Part shown: positions 12,408 through 26,862 of the stretch, piece after piece
Numbering within the stretch: the stretch's first letter is position 1
How the letters are laid out: each line of letters begins with the position of its first letter
NCBI GenBank assembly: GCA_029204225.1
Contig: CM055097.1
Location: forward strand, 69,430,572 to 69,494,571
Length of the DNA stretch: 64,000 nt
Direction: 5' to 3'
DNA from: Diphasiastrum complanatum
Lineage: Eukaryota; Streptophyta; Lycopodiopsida; Lycopodiales; Lycopodiaceae
Notes under the pieces: model-generated
What the model was told of the DNA's origin: nothing
Database searches by the model: none
The model's input: the letters and a program-made list of their open reading frames with translations, nothing else
Made by a program: the position numbers and the translations under genes

Positions 12408-13050
12408 AACTCATTGACCTACCTTGGTCAAAACCTTAAATAACCACGGCCCGATTGAAATGGGGGGGGGGTTTCCCGCTCCAAGGCCCTTCTGTCCGGG
12501 AAGGCTCTGCACCTGAGGGCACAATTTCTTCCGTGGGCAAAAGGGCCGAGGAGCTGGTCCTTCCTCTGCATGAATTCAATTTTTACATTTTTTTTTTGAG
12601 GCAATTTCTTTTTACACGCACCTTCTGGGCGCAAGGTGCATGTAAAAAGTAAATTTTTTACTTGCACTTTCTAGCATCTGGAAGTTGCCTGCAAAAGAAT
12701 TTGTCATAAAAAAATTTGCCCCACAGATTACGTTCTGTGAGGCTAGTCCATTTTCTTTGTAAAAATGTCAAAACTGTTTTTACGAAAATGCATTTGCTAT
12801 TTATCCTCCCCAAAGCCCTAATTTCTCAAGGAAAACCTCGAATTTGCAAGCTTTTCACTTTGAAAGTTGCACTTATTCATGTTCTTGAGAGAGCTTTGAA
12901 GAACAATGATAAATATAAGCTTTTATTCAAAACTGCATTTCTATTATGGGATTAATTGACACCATCATTTTTGTTATGGGATTAAGGGACACACATGTGT
13001 CCATCAAAGAGAACTCGTTGACCTATGTTGGTGAAAACCCTAAATGATGT
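12408..13050. repeat. Segment bounded by 40-bp direct repeats, with an internal hairpin
   Basis: ACTCATTGACCTACCTTGG at 12408 recurs as ACTCGTTGACCTATGTTGG at 13012, each followed by AAAACC(T/C)TAAAT. Between them is a GC-rich patch and a strong hairpin at 12608-12649 (arms CTTTTTACACGCACCTT and AAGGTGCATGTAAAAAG). The arrangement could be a small insertion with an unusually long duplication, or a diverged tandem copy. I recognise no coding sequence. Confidence 0.45.
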
Positions 13051-13091
13051 GGATGAATCAAAACTTGGAGAATTTTGGTTCTTAGATCACT

Positions 13092-15450
<2,359 letters not shown>

Positions 15451-15529
15451 CCACCAACCGACCCGTAGCTAGTGAATCCCTTAGGGGGCAGTTAGCTCCT
15501 CGTAAGGGATAGCTTGCCCACCATTAGAC

Positions 15530-18500
15530 TTTAATACACTGTGGTAGATCATAGGACAAACCTGGAAATGTATCTGTCAAAAGAAGTTTGTTAGTGATAA
15601 GGCAAAGTTTATCCCTCATGACACCATTTTTTTGAAAACCGTTTAGCAAGATTGCTACCTCCTTTTTAAAAGTATCCTGATCGTGCAACAATACATTGCT
15701 GAAATAACTTGGGAGATAATTACTTTGTAAGAGTCATAGACTGGCCTATTGGAAGCCAGATGTATGTACTGTAAGTATTAAGAAGGTAAGTCTCTTCTTT
15801 TATCAAATTTTGAGAGTTGATAAACACCGATGCCAGGATTAATGTGTAATTGAAATGTTCAGAAAACCGGTGGTGTTTGTTTCACAAGACTTCTTTTCAA
15901 TATCAAAAAATTCTAGAGGATAAATCCAAAAAGGGTTTTCTGGTTTTCTAATCTGATTCTTATCCATGAACGCATCAATATTGGGATTATCAATAAAACA
16001 AATGTCATCGATGTATCTAAACGAGTGACAAAAATCATTCATATCTTTTTTGAGCCCTAACTTGGCTAGACTCTTAATAAATTGAGCTTCAAAGAACGCA
16101 AGATACCAGTTACACCATGTAGGTGAGCATGAAATACCCATCGGTATACCACGAATCTATCTCCAGGTTCTGTTTCCTAATCTGACAATACAAATTGTCT
16201 ATTAGGAAGGCATTCCACAAGCATAAGAGAATTTTATCGATATTGTACCACCCTTACGACTTTTTAATAGCCCATAACCACTTAAAGACTTCCCTTTCCT
16301 ATTCCCACTTGAAACTCAGAAGCATCTTATTAGAATGTTTGAAAGCATAAGTAATGGATTTTTTCATGATAGTTTTCAACCCATCAGTGTTGTCTAAAGG
16401 TATGTTTTCATAGCATTTAGAAATATCTGCAACCCATACATTGGTAATATTTGATGATAGATTGAGATAAAAATCAATCGAGGATTCGCACTGCCAAAAT
16501 AAGCATGTATCCACATTTAGGATACCCTTGTATGTTTTTGTCTTAAGGCCTGCACCCCCCTTGAGGAATGGTGACAGCATACCAAGAGCTCCTGTTAGGA
16601 ATTTTGCGAGTCTAGTAAAGCAACAATCATACGCATTGGTAATCCATCTAAAAGATTCCTTGTGGGCTTTGTACGTACATAGTAGATATGGCAAAGAGTT
16701 GTTTTCGAAGAAGATGTTGGGTAAAAAACCAGTTAGCTTTTACATGACATATGTGATAGTTTCCGTAACTGAGTTTTCTTGATCATTAGGAAAGGGGCTG
16801 AAGTCAAGACTGTTAAGTCTATCCGGGGCAAGCTTCCATACAAGGAATTTACATATAAAACTGGGATTGTGTTGTGCCTTGTCAATGCCATTAATGTAGA
16901 GCAAATTTGTGAGCCATTGTCTTTCATTTTTAGCAGTTTGTATTTTTGCAGTTGTGTCCTTATTACTGTATAGCCAGGTTCTTTTTTTGATATTTTCCAT
17001 GGCAATGTTTCTACAAAAAGTCGCATACTCCCTTATTGTTTCTTCGTTCAAATGTTCATGCGTAAGCAAGAGTTTGATTAATTTGAACCATCTATCATAA
17101 AGCTCATAAGCCACCTCATTAACATTATTCTTTTTTAAGGTAATATGATTGAGACCCATTTCTAAAGATTTACGTAAAATCGGACTTTTAACAATATTGC
17201 TATCCGTACAAATGACATGCCCAAATTTTTCAGCAACAAAGTTCTTGAATCTATTAAGAGATAAGCATTCACACGAATGTAAGTTTTCTATGTCAAAATC
17301 ACAGAAAACATCAAAGGGAAAATACCAATCACTCTTGACACTTGGTAGGTAAGTCCAACCGAATGTAATATCATGAAAGCCTTCATCTACAACAACAAAT
17401 AGTCTGAATAAAACATGAGCATAAAAAGTCTTCACATGGATTGCTTCAAAAACTCTATTGTGGTAACATAGATGTAAAAAAGAGATCTCTGAATCACTAC
17501 TAGTAGTCAGCTGAAGACGTCTTGTCGCTGAAATACTGACTTCTCTCCTTTCTATCCTTTCTCCATCTTGCACATCGATTAATCCCGGTAAAAATTCAGC
17601 CTTTTGATAGGTAGGTCTGTTGGCTGATTCTGACGAATCCCCAAGATACTCGGACAGAGCAACTCAAGAGCACCTCTCACCTTAGACCGAGGAGGTCTCT
17701 GAGAAGACAAGACTAATGAAGACTGAGAGCCGAGTATGAGAGCCTAGAAATACTAGCTAGAAAAGACATGCAAGAACTGTGTAAGCCTCATGGTGAATCC
17801 CGGAAGATGGAATGACTATGTAGGAACTAGTATTTCTAGGCAAATGTAATAAATGCAAGTAGACCCCTCTTAAAGAAAGTAGAGTGAGCCACCTTTTGAT
17901 GGTGACTTCTAGTGGAGAGCATTATTCCACTTGTAATTTGTGAAATGTAGAAATTCCACTAGGATGCCACCTAAGGAGCTCTCTTGCTTATTTAAGAGAC
18001 TCTCTCTTTGTGAAGAAGAGCTTTTTGTGAATTGTATCAACTCCATGCTAAAATGAGAAGAGCCTTCACGAGTTTGGTGCAACCCTTGAGCTCCTTGATC
18101 ATGCTTGTTTCTTGAGTGATGCATTTATGATCTTGCCCTTCCCTCCTTTTGTGTGTGGTTGTGGACTGTAGAGTGGATTAGATTTGCTGCTTTTGTAGAG
18201 TGGATTAGATTTCATGTTTTCTTGAGGATTAATGTAGAAACCAGCATTCAAGTAAACTAAATAGGCTGGATCTGTGGTGTGATTCTTGCATATCTCTGTA
18301 CAATCCAGTTCTTGATGTTCTTGGGATGTCCAAGAATCAAAAGGCTTGTTAGTTTCTTGATTCTTGGACTTCTAACATGCTGTAGATTAGTTTTGTTTCT
18401 TGTTTTTGTCAAGTTATGCAAGGTAGCTCAGTGTTAATGTAGTGTAGGCTCTAATTTCAGTCTGTTTTAAGTGTAGGTAGCTGTAGAAAACTACTGAACG

Positions 18501-18930
18501 TTCATTGGTTTGCATGTTGATCTGTGAATGAGCATTCTAGGCCTGCATCCTATGTAGAGTGTAAGTGCGTTCAAGAGTGACATCCCTGAGTAGTCCTCTG
18601 ACAGGCAGGACAAAAAAAATCTATACTACAGAGTTATTCAGTCCGTTTCTGCCTGGCCTGGGCATTGTAATACATAAGAAACAGTCAAGTAATGCCCAAA
18701 CGAGCTTGGTAACAGGCAAGAAATAGATCGGTAAGCAAGAAGCAGAAAAGTAAGCAATAGGTCCTCTGGAGCAGGGGATCTATCAACAAGGTCGCTCTTT
18801 TTTGCGCTACTTTGTACTTCCTTTACAATGAACCATCTTCTCTTCCCTATCCCCGACCCAAATACGACGAAGTTTGGATTGTTGAGAACATGATGACCAA
18901 AAAAGAGAGAAATGACTTGGAGACCCTTTT
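15530..18930 (-). pseudogene. Penelope-like reverse transcriptase, interrupted by a solo LTR
   Basis: On the minus strand, coding sequence runs from about 18930 to 18789, stops at a solo LTR (17618-18788), and continues from 17617 in the same frame (residues RPTYQKAEFLPG across the site). The N-terminal half ends near 16740. RT motifs follow: KAHKESFRWITN (16670), motif A ADISKCYENIPL (16430), motif B GIPMGISCSPTWCNWYL (16140), and motif C FRYIDDICF with the catalytic DD near 16010. After that come FWIYPLEFFDIE and, near 15740, a degenerate C-terminus with YIHLASNRP and SYKVII. The motif pattern suits the Penelope-like RT group more than LTR elements, LINEs or group II introns. I see no GIY-YIG endonuclease. 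Stops include a TAG at an expected Gln before IRGIPMG, and there are at least two frameshifts. A cellular rvt-type gene is a less likely alternative. Confidence 0.72.
17613..18793 (+). mobile_element. Solo LTR with AGGTC target duplication
   Basis: The 1171-bp LTR (17618-18788) starts TGTTGG and ends CAACA. It is flanked by AGGTC at 17613-17617 and 18789-18793. A TTATTTAAG promoter-like motif lies near 17990. No internal region remains, so it is the product of recombination between the two LTRs of one insertion. Removing it rejoins the Penelope-like reading frame, which independently supports both boundaries. Confidence 0.9.
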
Positions 18931-19697
18931 AAATTGTTTTGAATTTTTTAAAAAGTATTCAAATTTAAAATACTTCAAATAAATATATTGTAATGTTAAA
19001 AAAATGTTGTATTTTGCAAGAAAATAATTCAAGCTACAAAAATTTGGTCAATAGATTTTCAAAAATCATTTTATTTTGAATAGTATCAAATAATAATACT
19101 ATTCAAAATCAAATCATTAGATACACAACCACTAGACTACCTAAAAAATATTTTTTGCTTACTTAAAACAAAAGTTATAGTTTCCTTTTTGGAATTTTAA
19201 AAGTTTTTTAAATTACAATTCTTGTATCAAAAAAATATTTTTTAAATTATGTTAAAAATTTGAATCAATATTTTGTAAAATTTTAAATTTTTGAAAATCT
19301 TTCCTTATACCTACGTAAGTTTATTAAATATTTAAACATTAAATAAACGCAAATAAAATTACTTTACAATAATAGAGATTAAATGATTTGTGAAAATATT
19401 TAAATCACCTTGAAAAAAATCTAAAAAATCTTTTCATTTCTTAAAATTTCTAACGATATTTTTTTTTACAAAAAATATTATAAAAGTACATCTAAAATTA
19501 AAATATTGTAAACTTGACAAATCGTTACAATTTTTTGGTAATGATTATCAATGTTACAAATTTTAAAATATTTCAAATTCTTAATTTTAAATCGTTAAAA
19601 AACAAATTTAAGAACATTAAATCAATCAAAAAGAATTCAAAACACAATATATCAAAAAATATAAACGCAATTATTCTTTAAAACAAAAGAGAATTTT
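18931..19697. other. Very AT-rich spacer
   Basis: Dense A and T runs, no coding signature. It separates the Penelope-like element from the methyltransferase gene and may contain the left end of the composite element. I could not find a terminal inverted repeat or target duplication. Confidence 0.5.
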
Positions 19698-20361
19698 TTA
19701 TTCCCAAAAATTATCGAAGTCATTTACATCTTTTTTTTTTCCTTGAATAACCACTGTACTTTCACGTGACACCTCTTCTACAATTTCCTCGACTATCGTT
19801 ACTATATTGTAATCTTGAACCAAGACATCAACAAATTCTCTTGTGTAACCTACTTTTTCGCTAGCAGAAGACTGAGGTTCCTTGGACAAGGGAATTACTG
19901 TATTCTCGATGTCTAAACTCTTTCCCACATCAGATAGTTCCTTTGGCAAAACGGAAAGAGATTTTATTCTCATTTTTACAAAATCAACTAAATTAGTATC
20001 TAAATCTATTACAGCAACATGTCTGTCTTTTTGAACATCACATGCGCTCGTAGTGCCGCTACCGCTAAATAAATCCAAAACCCAATCAGTTGGGTGAGAA
20101 AAAATATCAATTAAATGATTAATTAATTGTTGTGGCTTTTGGTAGGGACAAGCCACGAAACCCGTCATTGGATTTTTTAATTTCTTCGTCACGGCTAGAT
20201 ATTGGAACAAGTTTCAAAAACTTGTCAGTTTGGAAGTATTGTAATGAAGCATCGAGTGTTTGCCATCCAAAAGAATAATAACCGATGGTTATGTATTATA
20301 TTTCATTGCAAAGTCGAGCTCCTCTCGAGTTCCTGATATTAGGCTTGTACCTAACATGGAA
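19698..20361 (-). pseudogene. DNA methyltransferase domain, C-terminal exon
   Basis: This exon carries the AdoMet-binding half of an N6-adenine/N4-cytosine DNA methyltransferase. KPQQLINHLIDIFSHPTDWV leads into LDLFSGSGTTSACDV (motif I, the FxGxG loop), and VAVIDLD follows as motif II. Motif I comes after the catalytic region, so the order is that of the beta class, as in many phage and bacterial enzymes that pair with ParB-like domains. The exon probably begins after an AG at 20362. A TAA and a TGA occur before motif I, both one C-to-T change away from Gln and Arg codons. The C-terminal 80 residues are acidic and low in complexity. True plant METTL-type RNA or DNA methyltransferases do not have this order or this motif spelling. 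Confidence 0.75.
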
Positions 20362-20454
20362 CATTACAAGTAAAATAAGTTTAAAATTTTAACTTTAAAA
20401 TAAAAATATGATTAAAATATGAATAATAATTCAGGAACTTAAAAATTTACCACA

Positions 20455-20905
20455 CAACATTCTATATTCCCGCATTACAGAAAGTTAGTAGAGCTTTATG
20501 TACTGATGCTGACTACCAAGAAGAATGAAAAATAACAACTTTCCAAATTGGAGAAGTTGTGACTTCAAGAAAACTCTACATAAAACTATGGATTTCAGTG
20601 AATTTGAAAGGGAAATCACCATTTAATGATTCCTTCATCTGAAATCCATATAGTATATCGACGATGCAGAGTGTATAAAGTCTTTTTTTTTTAAATTTTA
20701 AAATTTCTCTGCAATCGCCCTCCTCAACCGAGTAAAAGCATGGTTGATCATCAACACTTTTGGGAAGGTAGGTCTCTAATGGATCCTCCTACACAATGGT
20801 CTCACCCCGTGCCAATCTCTCTCTGTCCTTTTTTTCTGCTTTTGCCTTAAGAATATGTCTCTTGAATTGCTCTGAAAGGACTTTGGTTTTCTTGTCTTCG
20901 GGAGA
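20455..20905 (-). pseudogene. DNA methyltransferase domain, catalytic-region exon
   Basis: Read after a TTTTTCAG acceptor, the frame encodes SPEDKKTKVLSEQFKRHIL, then YLPKSVDDQPCFYSVEEGD, then LYTLCIVDILYGFQMKE. The VDILYGF segment sits where motif IV (DPPY) of a beta-class methyltransferase is expected. If it is motif IV, both prolines have been lost in this copy. The frame ends near a GTGTG|GTAAAT donor. Four TAG codons interrupt it, each where Gln would fit. The link to the next exon is by reading frame and position, not by transcript evidence. Confidence 0.6.
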
Positions 20906-20920
20906 CTGAAAAAGAAAAAG

Positions 20921-21074
20921 TTATGCTTATCATGGGAGACAAAAAATATAAAATAGAATAGGAGACTAAACTTATCAAAAAATAATAATTAAATAAAAAA
21001 AAGCTATGCTTAGCATAGGAGACATAGAATATAGAAAAGAAACAATTAATAAGCACCTATGCTAAGCATGGGTG
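20921..21074. promoter_or_regulatory. Three copies of the element palindrome inside an intron
   Basis: Copies lie at 20921-20935 (degenerate), 21004-21019 (CTATGCTTAGCATAGG) and 21054-21074 (CACCTATGCTAAGCATGGG, followed by TG). They belong to the same family as the cluster at 27071-28154. The position is an intron of the methyltransferase gene. Confidence 0.8.
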
Positions 21075-21089
21075 AAATAAATATCATGT

Positions 21090-21223
21090 CTCTAAACAAA
21101 ATCAGAAATGGACTCAAAGATTCATTTCGGCTGCTCAGAGGATAAAGCCTCTGGCACTCATCAAAATCTTGACAATTTAATCCTGTCACAAGGGCTTCTT
21201 GAACTTTCATAAATTATTTATGC
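21090..21223 (-). pseudogene. ParB-methyltransferase gene, small exon
   Basis: After a TGCAG acceptor the frame reads KVQEALVTGLNCQDFDECQR followed by LYPLSSRNESLSPF. A TAA early in the exon is again compatible with a lost Gln. I do not recognise the domain. It is assigned to the gene by frame, splice signals and position. Confidence 0.5.
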
Positions 21224-21325
21224 CTGCATTTAAAAAGTATGATTGTGAAAAATCCAACAAAATCATGAAAATTACTTTATTACAAAAGGTAACATGAAAA
21301 TAAATATTTAAATTATAACTATTAC

Positions 21326-21580
21326 CTTTGAAATTCTTTTCTCATTTCTGCTAGAGAAAGTTGACCATCGGCAACTCTAAAAAGAACACTTATTATTAGT
21401 TCTGAAAAGCTAATCCCTTGCATATTCTTCCACTCTAATATTCCCATTTCTGTAGGGATTGGCTTCAGAGTTTGAGTGCTCACAACTTTTTTCTTTGACT
21501 TTGAGGAACCCTGAGCAGGTTGGCCTTTTATTTGAAAAGTTTTCCATTTATCAAAAAATTTATCAACAAGGGCCCACACC
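21326..21580 (-). pseudogene. ParB-methyltransferase gene, linker exon
   Basis: Bounded by an ATTTTAG acceptor and a CAAAG|GTAAT donor, the exon encodes VWALVDKFFDKWKTFQIKG, a Lys/Ser-rich stretch, and ADGQLSLAEMRKEFQR. It is open throughout. The domain is unknown to me. It is probably helical and links the ParB-like domain to the methyltransferase. Confidence 0.55.
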
Positions 21581-21784
21581 TAAAATCAAAAAAAAAAAAA
21601 AATTGATCAGGAATTTAGGGAGTATTAAAATTGAGTTCAAAATGTTAATTTGATAAAAACAATTTAAAAGGATTACAACATATATTATGACCAGAGCATT
21701 CCATAACGAGCATAGCAAAATAAATTATCTGGCCACTACAAAAAGCAAACTGAAAAAAATTATCATATTTTGTAAGGCTCTACA

Positions 21785-22733
21785 TAGGATTCTTCGAATC
21801 AAAAGATAGGGCTGTCTCTTGAGCACAGAGTGCTTTCAGCTCAAGTTGATTCACATCTCCTACTTTGGAGACTCTCATGTATTATTTGTGAAAAAATCGA
21901 ATTCTTTGTATCATGGTCATCTTCATCTGGTAATCCTAATCAATATTGTGGTCCCAAGCCAATAATTTCGCTTCTTCCACTGTCAGGCCAACAAATGCAA
22001 TGACATTCACAGTTCGAAAGCTTGGAATATGGGGATACTCTTGAGATAATTGTTTATGGGCTTGTAAACTGTGTATGCCTCCAAGAACAAAAAAATGATA
22101 TGAATCTAATAAAAAAAATTCAAAACTTGCAACATCGTTGCATTCGTTGGGATCAACCAAAACAATAAAAGGAATAACTATGGCCTGTGTATGATCTTTA
22201 AATTTTATTTTTAAATTATGTACATGTGTTTCATTCGATTCTCTTACTTCCATTGGCTTGTCTCCTGTTATTGGGTCTACAGGTGGCCTATCACACTGAT
22301 TTGTATCTAAAATCAAAGTTGTTTCTTTTATTTTTTTTGTTTTATGAATATCTTCTCTTAATTTGGCACGTTCAGAGCTGTCTTGTAAAGGGCGGATGGA
22401 TGCACTAGGTAGCGCCATAGATGGTTCGGTGGCAGCTTTTTTGCTTTCAGCAGACGGGATGGACTTATGGCGATGTGTAGCCATGGTCTTTGGGCGTGAC
22501 TTAGGTCTAGTGGGAGAAGACTTGGAAATATTAGGAGATCTCTTTTTTTTGGGATGAGGGGCAACTACAGTTTCATCCTCAACATTTTCAGAGGCTGGCT
22601 TTGTGACTTGAGCAGTGGTAGAAGCGGGCTTGCGAGGTCCAATAGATACACCTTTTGAACTCCGTAATGAATAGACCGGATCTTTTTCCTCAGCAATAGT
22701 AGCTAGAACCATTTTTAAACATTGCTTCATGCT
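21785..22733 (-). pseudogene. ParB-like domain exon with basic N-terminal region
   Basis: The exon starts after GTCCAG near 22734 and ends at a possible GTAGAG donor. Its first half is basic and rich in Pro, Ser and Lys (PKKKRSPNISKSSPTRPKSR), suited to nuclear location or DNA contact. The second half contains AIVIPFIVLVDPNECN and YHFFVLGGIHSLQAHKQL, which resembles the ParB/sulfiredoxin fold signature (GG.H...A...L). It then has VGLTVEEAKLLAWDHNID. ParB-like domains bind CTP or act as nucleases in known families and are often fused to DNA methyltransferases in bacteria and phages. A TAG and a TAA near the end are both consistent with Gln codons changed by C-to-T. The assignment to ParB is by motif only. 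Confidence 0.6.
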
Positions 22734-22818
22734 CTGGACAGAAACTAAAATCAAGTTTAAAACATAATAAGTAAAGGCTTTTATCTAAAAGTTTAAAGAA
22801 TTTCATATATAGTAACAA

Positions 22819-22832
22819 TTATGCTAAGCATG
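22819..22832. promoter_or_regulatory. Single copy of the element palindrome
   Basis: TTATGCTAAGCATG in the intron just downstream (in gene direction) of the exon that the copia element interrupts. Confidence 0.65.
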
Positions 22833-22926
22833 AAACAAATATAGACAAACATAATTAAAAATATGTTTTATAATTACACACCAAATTAACTAGAGCTTTA
22901 TCAAAATAGGCAATGATGGCCTCGTC

Positions 22927-23740
22927 TTGGCAAAGTCGAATCTTTATCATAGTCTCGTTCAGAAGAAAATAGAACGAGGCTTATTCGTCTCCTTTACAAG
23001 TACATTTACAAAACCTTCTTCCTCAACATCATGGATACACAGATCGGCCATGTATTCAAGGCTCATACATCGAGAAGTCTGGGACATCTTGAGCACACTA
23101 TACGAAGTGCGAGATATAGTTTCCAAGATACATCTCAGGAAGAAATTCTACTCCCTCAAGATGATAAATAGTGATTATCTGTAGAATCACATTAATCAAT
23201 TCAAGAACCTGCTAAGACAAATGGCCGCTGTCGGATCTATCATAGATGATCAAGACGCAGTGATGCAACTGCTTACAAACTTGCCAAGTTCTTACGACAG
23301 TTGGGTGATGATCATCACAACTCATCCAGAATTGACTCTTTCGAGAGTCATTACTATGTTGTTGCAAGAAGACACGCGAAGGAACGAAGCCTCAAGTTCC
23401 TCAGCTGATTCTCACGCCTTCTACACCAACAAAAGCACGACAAAGCAGAAGAAGAAGAAAAGCCCGAAGCAACCAAAGCCAGACCAGAAACAAGCTCAGC
23501 ACAAGGAATAGTCGAATCCGCAGACGAAGAAGAAGCTGTTCTGTAGATACTGCAAACGAAACAACCACGAAATACAAGACTGTCGAATACTTCAAGCGAA
23601 AAACAACAGCAAAGGGCAGTCGAATCAAGTGGCAAATGCAGCTGCAGAAGCTCCAAAGCCCATTCAAGAAGCAGATCATGATGCCTTCATGACCAACCAT
23701 CAAGGAGCATCTGGTGTTGGTTCCTGAATTCTGGAGCCAC
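22927..23740 (+). pseudogene. Copia gag (N-terminally truncated)
   Basis: The segment REVWDILSTLYEVRD and NLPSSYDSWVMIITTHPEL are typical of copia gag. They are followed by a lysine/glutamine-rich tail and the zinc knuckle CRYCKRNNHEIQDC near 23541-23582. Stops: a TAG after NSDYL and one after QAQHKE, both at expected Gln codons. Confidence 0.88.
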
Positions 23741-25109
23741 TCAGCACATGACTAGCCTGATTGGCTATTTCGAGTCCTATACACCTTACAGTACCCAGAA
23801 ATTCGTTCACCTTGGCGACAATTGCACACAAGCTATTAAAAGTGAAGGCACTATAAGATTATGCTTTGCAAACGATCAATCTAAGCTACTCTGTAAAGTC
23901 CTGTATGTACCTAAGTTATCTTCAAATCTGCTCTTTGTAAGTAGAATCACATATCTAGGACACATAGTAGAATTCGAATGTGATCAATGTAAAGTAGTTG
24001 ATAGGACAAGCAAGATCCTAGCACTCAAAAAGAGACATGGATACTTGTATAAATTAAATCATTGCTTTTCTGCCTCTAGCCAGGCTCTCAGTAGTTCAAT
24101 TCATTCAAATAAAGGTTTACTTTGGTATTATAGACTTGGTCATAATACCAAAGTAAATTATGCTGTTGTACAACGAATGTCTAGACAATCTATTGTTCTT
24201 GATCTCGACTATCCTTGCGAAAAAGTCGAGCGACCTGTCTATCAAGACTGTCTAGTTGGTAAATAAACTAGGAAGCCATTTAAGTCAAGCCATCGACATG
24301 TTGCTAGAGGATTGCTAGATGTTGTACATTCAGATATTTGTGGCCCAATGAAAAATCCTTCATTGAAGGATGCCAAGTACTTTATAACCTTTATTGATGA
24401 ATTTTCCAGAAGAACTATGGTGTATTTTATAAAGAAAAAATCAGAGACATTCAACTGCTTCAGAATCTTCAAGGAGCATGCAAAAAAGGGGACTGAAAGG
24501 ACAATCAAGGCCCTAAGGTCAGATAACGGTGGAGAATATATCTCTGTCGAGTTCAAGGAATACTGCCAAAGCCAAGGCATTGAGCAGCAATTCATCACTC
24601 CTTACAGTCCTCAGTCTAATGGCTTAACTGAGAGGAAGAACCGTACTCTGGTCGAATCTGCTAAGTGTATGCTAGCACATGCATCGTTGCCCAAGAGATT
24701 ATGGGCTGAAGCTGTCTCCACTACAGCTTACGTCCATAACAGATGTTCAACCAAGGCTCTCTCAGACAAGACATCCCACAAGGTGTGGACAGGCTCTAAG
24801 CCTTCTTTGAAGAACCTAAGAGTGTTTGGGTGCATTGCCTACATGCAAATCCCAAAGGACAAAAAGAAGAAATTGGACTTCCAAGGTCTAAAGACCATCA
24901 TGATTGGATATACTTTGTCTGATAACACTTACAAGCTGTACAATCCTGATATTCAACAAATCTTGTATAACCGGGATACAGTCTTTATAGGGGATCAACT
25001 CATCGACCTCAAAAGCAAGGATATTGCTCAAAAAGAACCTTCATCACCTGTCATTGACATGACAATCCGAGCTTCTAGCTCAGGCATGTCTATTGTCGAC
25101 CCACTTTGA
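23715..25109 (+). pseudogene. Copia protease and integrase
   Basis: The protease site reads WFLNSGATQHM: the catalytic Asp has become Asn (GAT to AAT type change), so the enzyme would be inactive. The 265-codon frame 24312-25109 holds the complete integrase core: HSDICGPM, RSDNGGEY and NGLTERKNRTL supply D, D and E. RVFGCIAYMQIPKDKKKK and GYTLSDNTYKLYNP follow. One TAA precedes it near 24263. Confidence 0.9.
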
Positions 25110-26702
25110 GACAGCGAATCAGACGAAGATGTTGCTACTACCCAACAACATATCCCAGGAGCGGTTCATCAGTCGAATCCTCCCAGAAGATCAAGCTGAG
25201 TGCACACATGACCCACAAGGTATACTCCTGAGTCTGTCTATCTTTTAATGCAGGAACCGACGATAGTCGAAGAGGCACTTAGCCAACCAGACTCTGATCT
25301 CTAGAGAGAAGCTATGGACAGAGAGTATTCCTCTTTGATCAAAAATCAGACATGGTCACTAGTCGAAGATCCTATTGGCTGCAATATAATTGATTGCAAA
25401 TGGATCTTCAAGATCAAATATAATGCCAACGGAGCAATTGATTGAAGGAAGGCAAGATTGGTAGTACGAGGATTCACCCAGATCTTGAATGTCGACTACA
25501 GTGAGACTTTTAGTTCAGTAGTCAAACATTCGTCGATCCAAATGCTCCTGTCTTATGTTGCAGCTGTCGACCTCGAAGTACATCAACTTGATGTACAAAC
25601 AACCTATCTGAATGGAGTTATACAAGAAGATATCTACATGATCCAGCCTGAAGGATACATTCTGGAAGGCATGAAGAATCATGTCTATAAACTCCCCAAA
25701 GCATTGTATGGCTTGAAACAGTCTGCCAGAGCTTGGTTTCAGAGGATCAACACATTCCTCATTGAACAAGGATTTAAACCAAACACTGCTGATTGCAACG
25801 TTTATTCAAAGTCAATGCAGCAATCCTTCATTATCATCACCTTGTATGTTGATGATACGTTGCTCTTCAGCAACAATGCCAATATGGTCAAGGATTTGAA
25901 ACATATGTTGTTCTCAGAATTCAACATGACTGATTTGGGTGAAGCACACTTCTGTCTTGGAATTCAAATCCATAGAGACAGAATAAATCGACTGATTTAC
26001 ATCACTCAACAAAGGTACCTTCATAATGTTCTTAACAAATACAATTTAATGAACTGTAAATTAGCTCACGCACCAATGGATCCAAGCCTGCATCTGTCAA
26101 AGGACCAATGTCCCAGACCAAACAGGAAGAGGAGCAGATGAGAGAGTATCTGTATTGACCGATACTTGGATCTCTCATGTACGCAATGGTCTGCACAAGA
26201 CCAGATATCTCTTTTGCTGTCAGCTCACTCAGCCAATACATGGCTAATCCTAGAATTACCCATTGGAAGGCTCTTATTCCAGTCATGAGATATATACGAG
26301 CTACCATGGACCAGTGTATCTGCTACGGAGATGTCAGCAATGACAATCTTCATCAAGCTGGGGAGGAAATGCAGACCATCGTAAGTCCACATCTAGATTT
26401 ACATTTTTCTTCAATGGCGGTCCTATTTCATGAAACAGTCATAAACAAACCTCTTTCGCACTTTCTCTATTGAAGTAGAATATATTGTTGCTGTTCAATC
26501 TATTAAGAAAGCGTTTTGGTTGAGAAATTTGCTGTCAGACATCAATCTATATCAGTACAGCCCTAAAATTCTGTTTTGTGATAACCAAAGTGCTATTGCC
26601 TTATCGGCCGACCCTAGATTTCATTCTAGGAGTAAGCACATTGAGATAAGATATCACTACATCAGGGGCAAGGTTCTCGACAGAGAGGTGAGCTTAACGT
26701 AG
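25110..26702 (+). pseudogene. Copia reverse transcriptase and RNase H
   Basis: The 227-codon frame 25458-26141 has RGFTQILNVDYSETFS, HQLDVQTTYLNG, ALYGLKQSARAW and the catalytic TLYVDDTLLFSNN. The RNase H part (26177-26702) has VCTRPDISFAVSSLSQYM and FCDNQSAIALS followed by SKHIEIRYHYIR. Of all pol genes in the window this is the best preserved, with a few stops (TGA at 25085 and 25198, TGA at 25443). Confidence 0.92.
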
Positions 26703-26839
26703 ATTCATTCGCATTTTCTTTGTCTGTGCGAATTTGCGTGTAAAAATACAGACTGCGTGACAACGTTAGTAAATATGCAGCATGAATGGAGGCAGATTAA
26801 AAATTGGGATTTAGGAGAGTAGAAGGAGTAAATCCAACA

Positions 26840-26862
26840 CCCCCCCCCCCCCCCCCCCCCCC
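26840..26862 (+). repeat. Poly-C run of 23 at the copia junction
   Basis: C-only tract directly after the CCAACA terminus. Its length is likely unstable and could be a sequencing or assembly weak point. Confidence 0.95.

Larger units (their letters stand above)
22922..26839 (+). mobile_element. 5'-truncated Ty1/copia element inside the composite element
   Basis: The internal order is gag, protease, integrase, RT, RNase H on the plus strand. The left junction reads CCTCG|TCTTGG and enters gag within a few bases, so the 5' LTR and the start of gag are absent. The right end is CCAACA, the usual LTR terminus, but only about 140 bp separate it from RNase H. A run of 23 C follows, then CCTCTTAATC. 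The CCTC on each side may be the target duplication. This is younger than the gene it interrupts. Confidence 0.8.

Noticed and set aside
23354-23703. 100-codon minus-strand frames over the copia gag
   Set aside because: They are antisense shadows of gag, which has a clear zinc knuckle on the plus strand.
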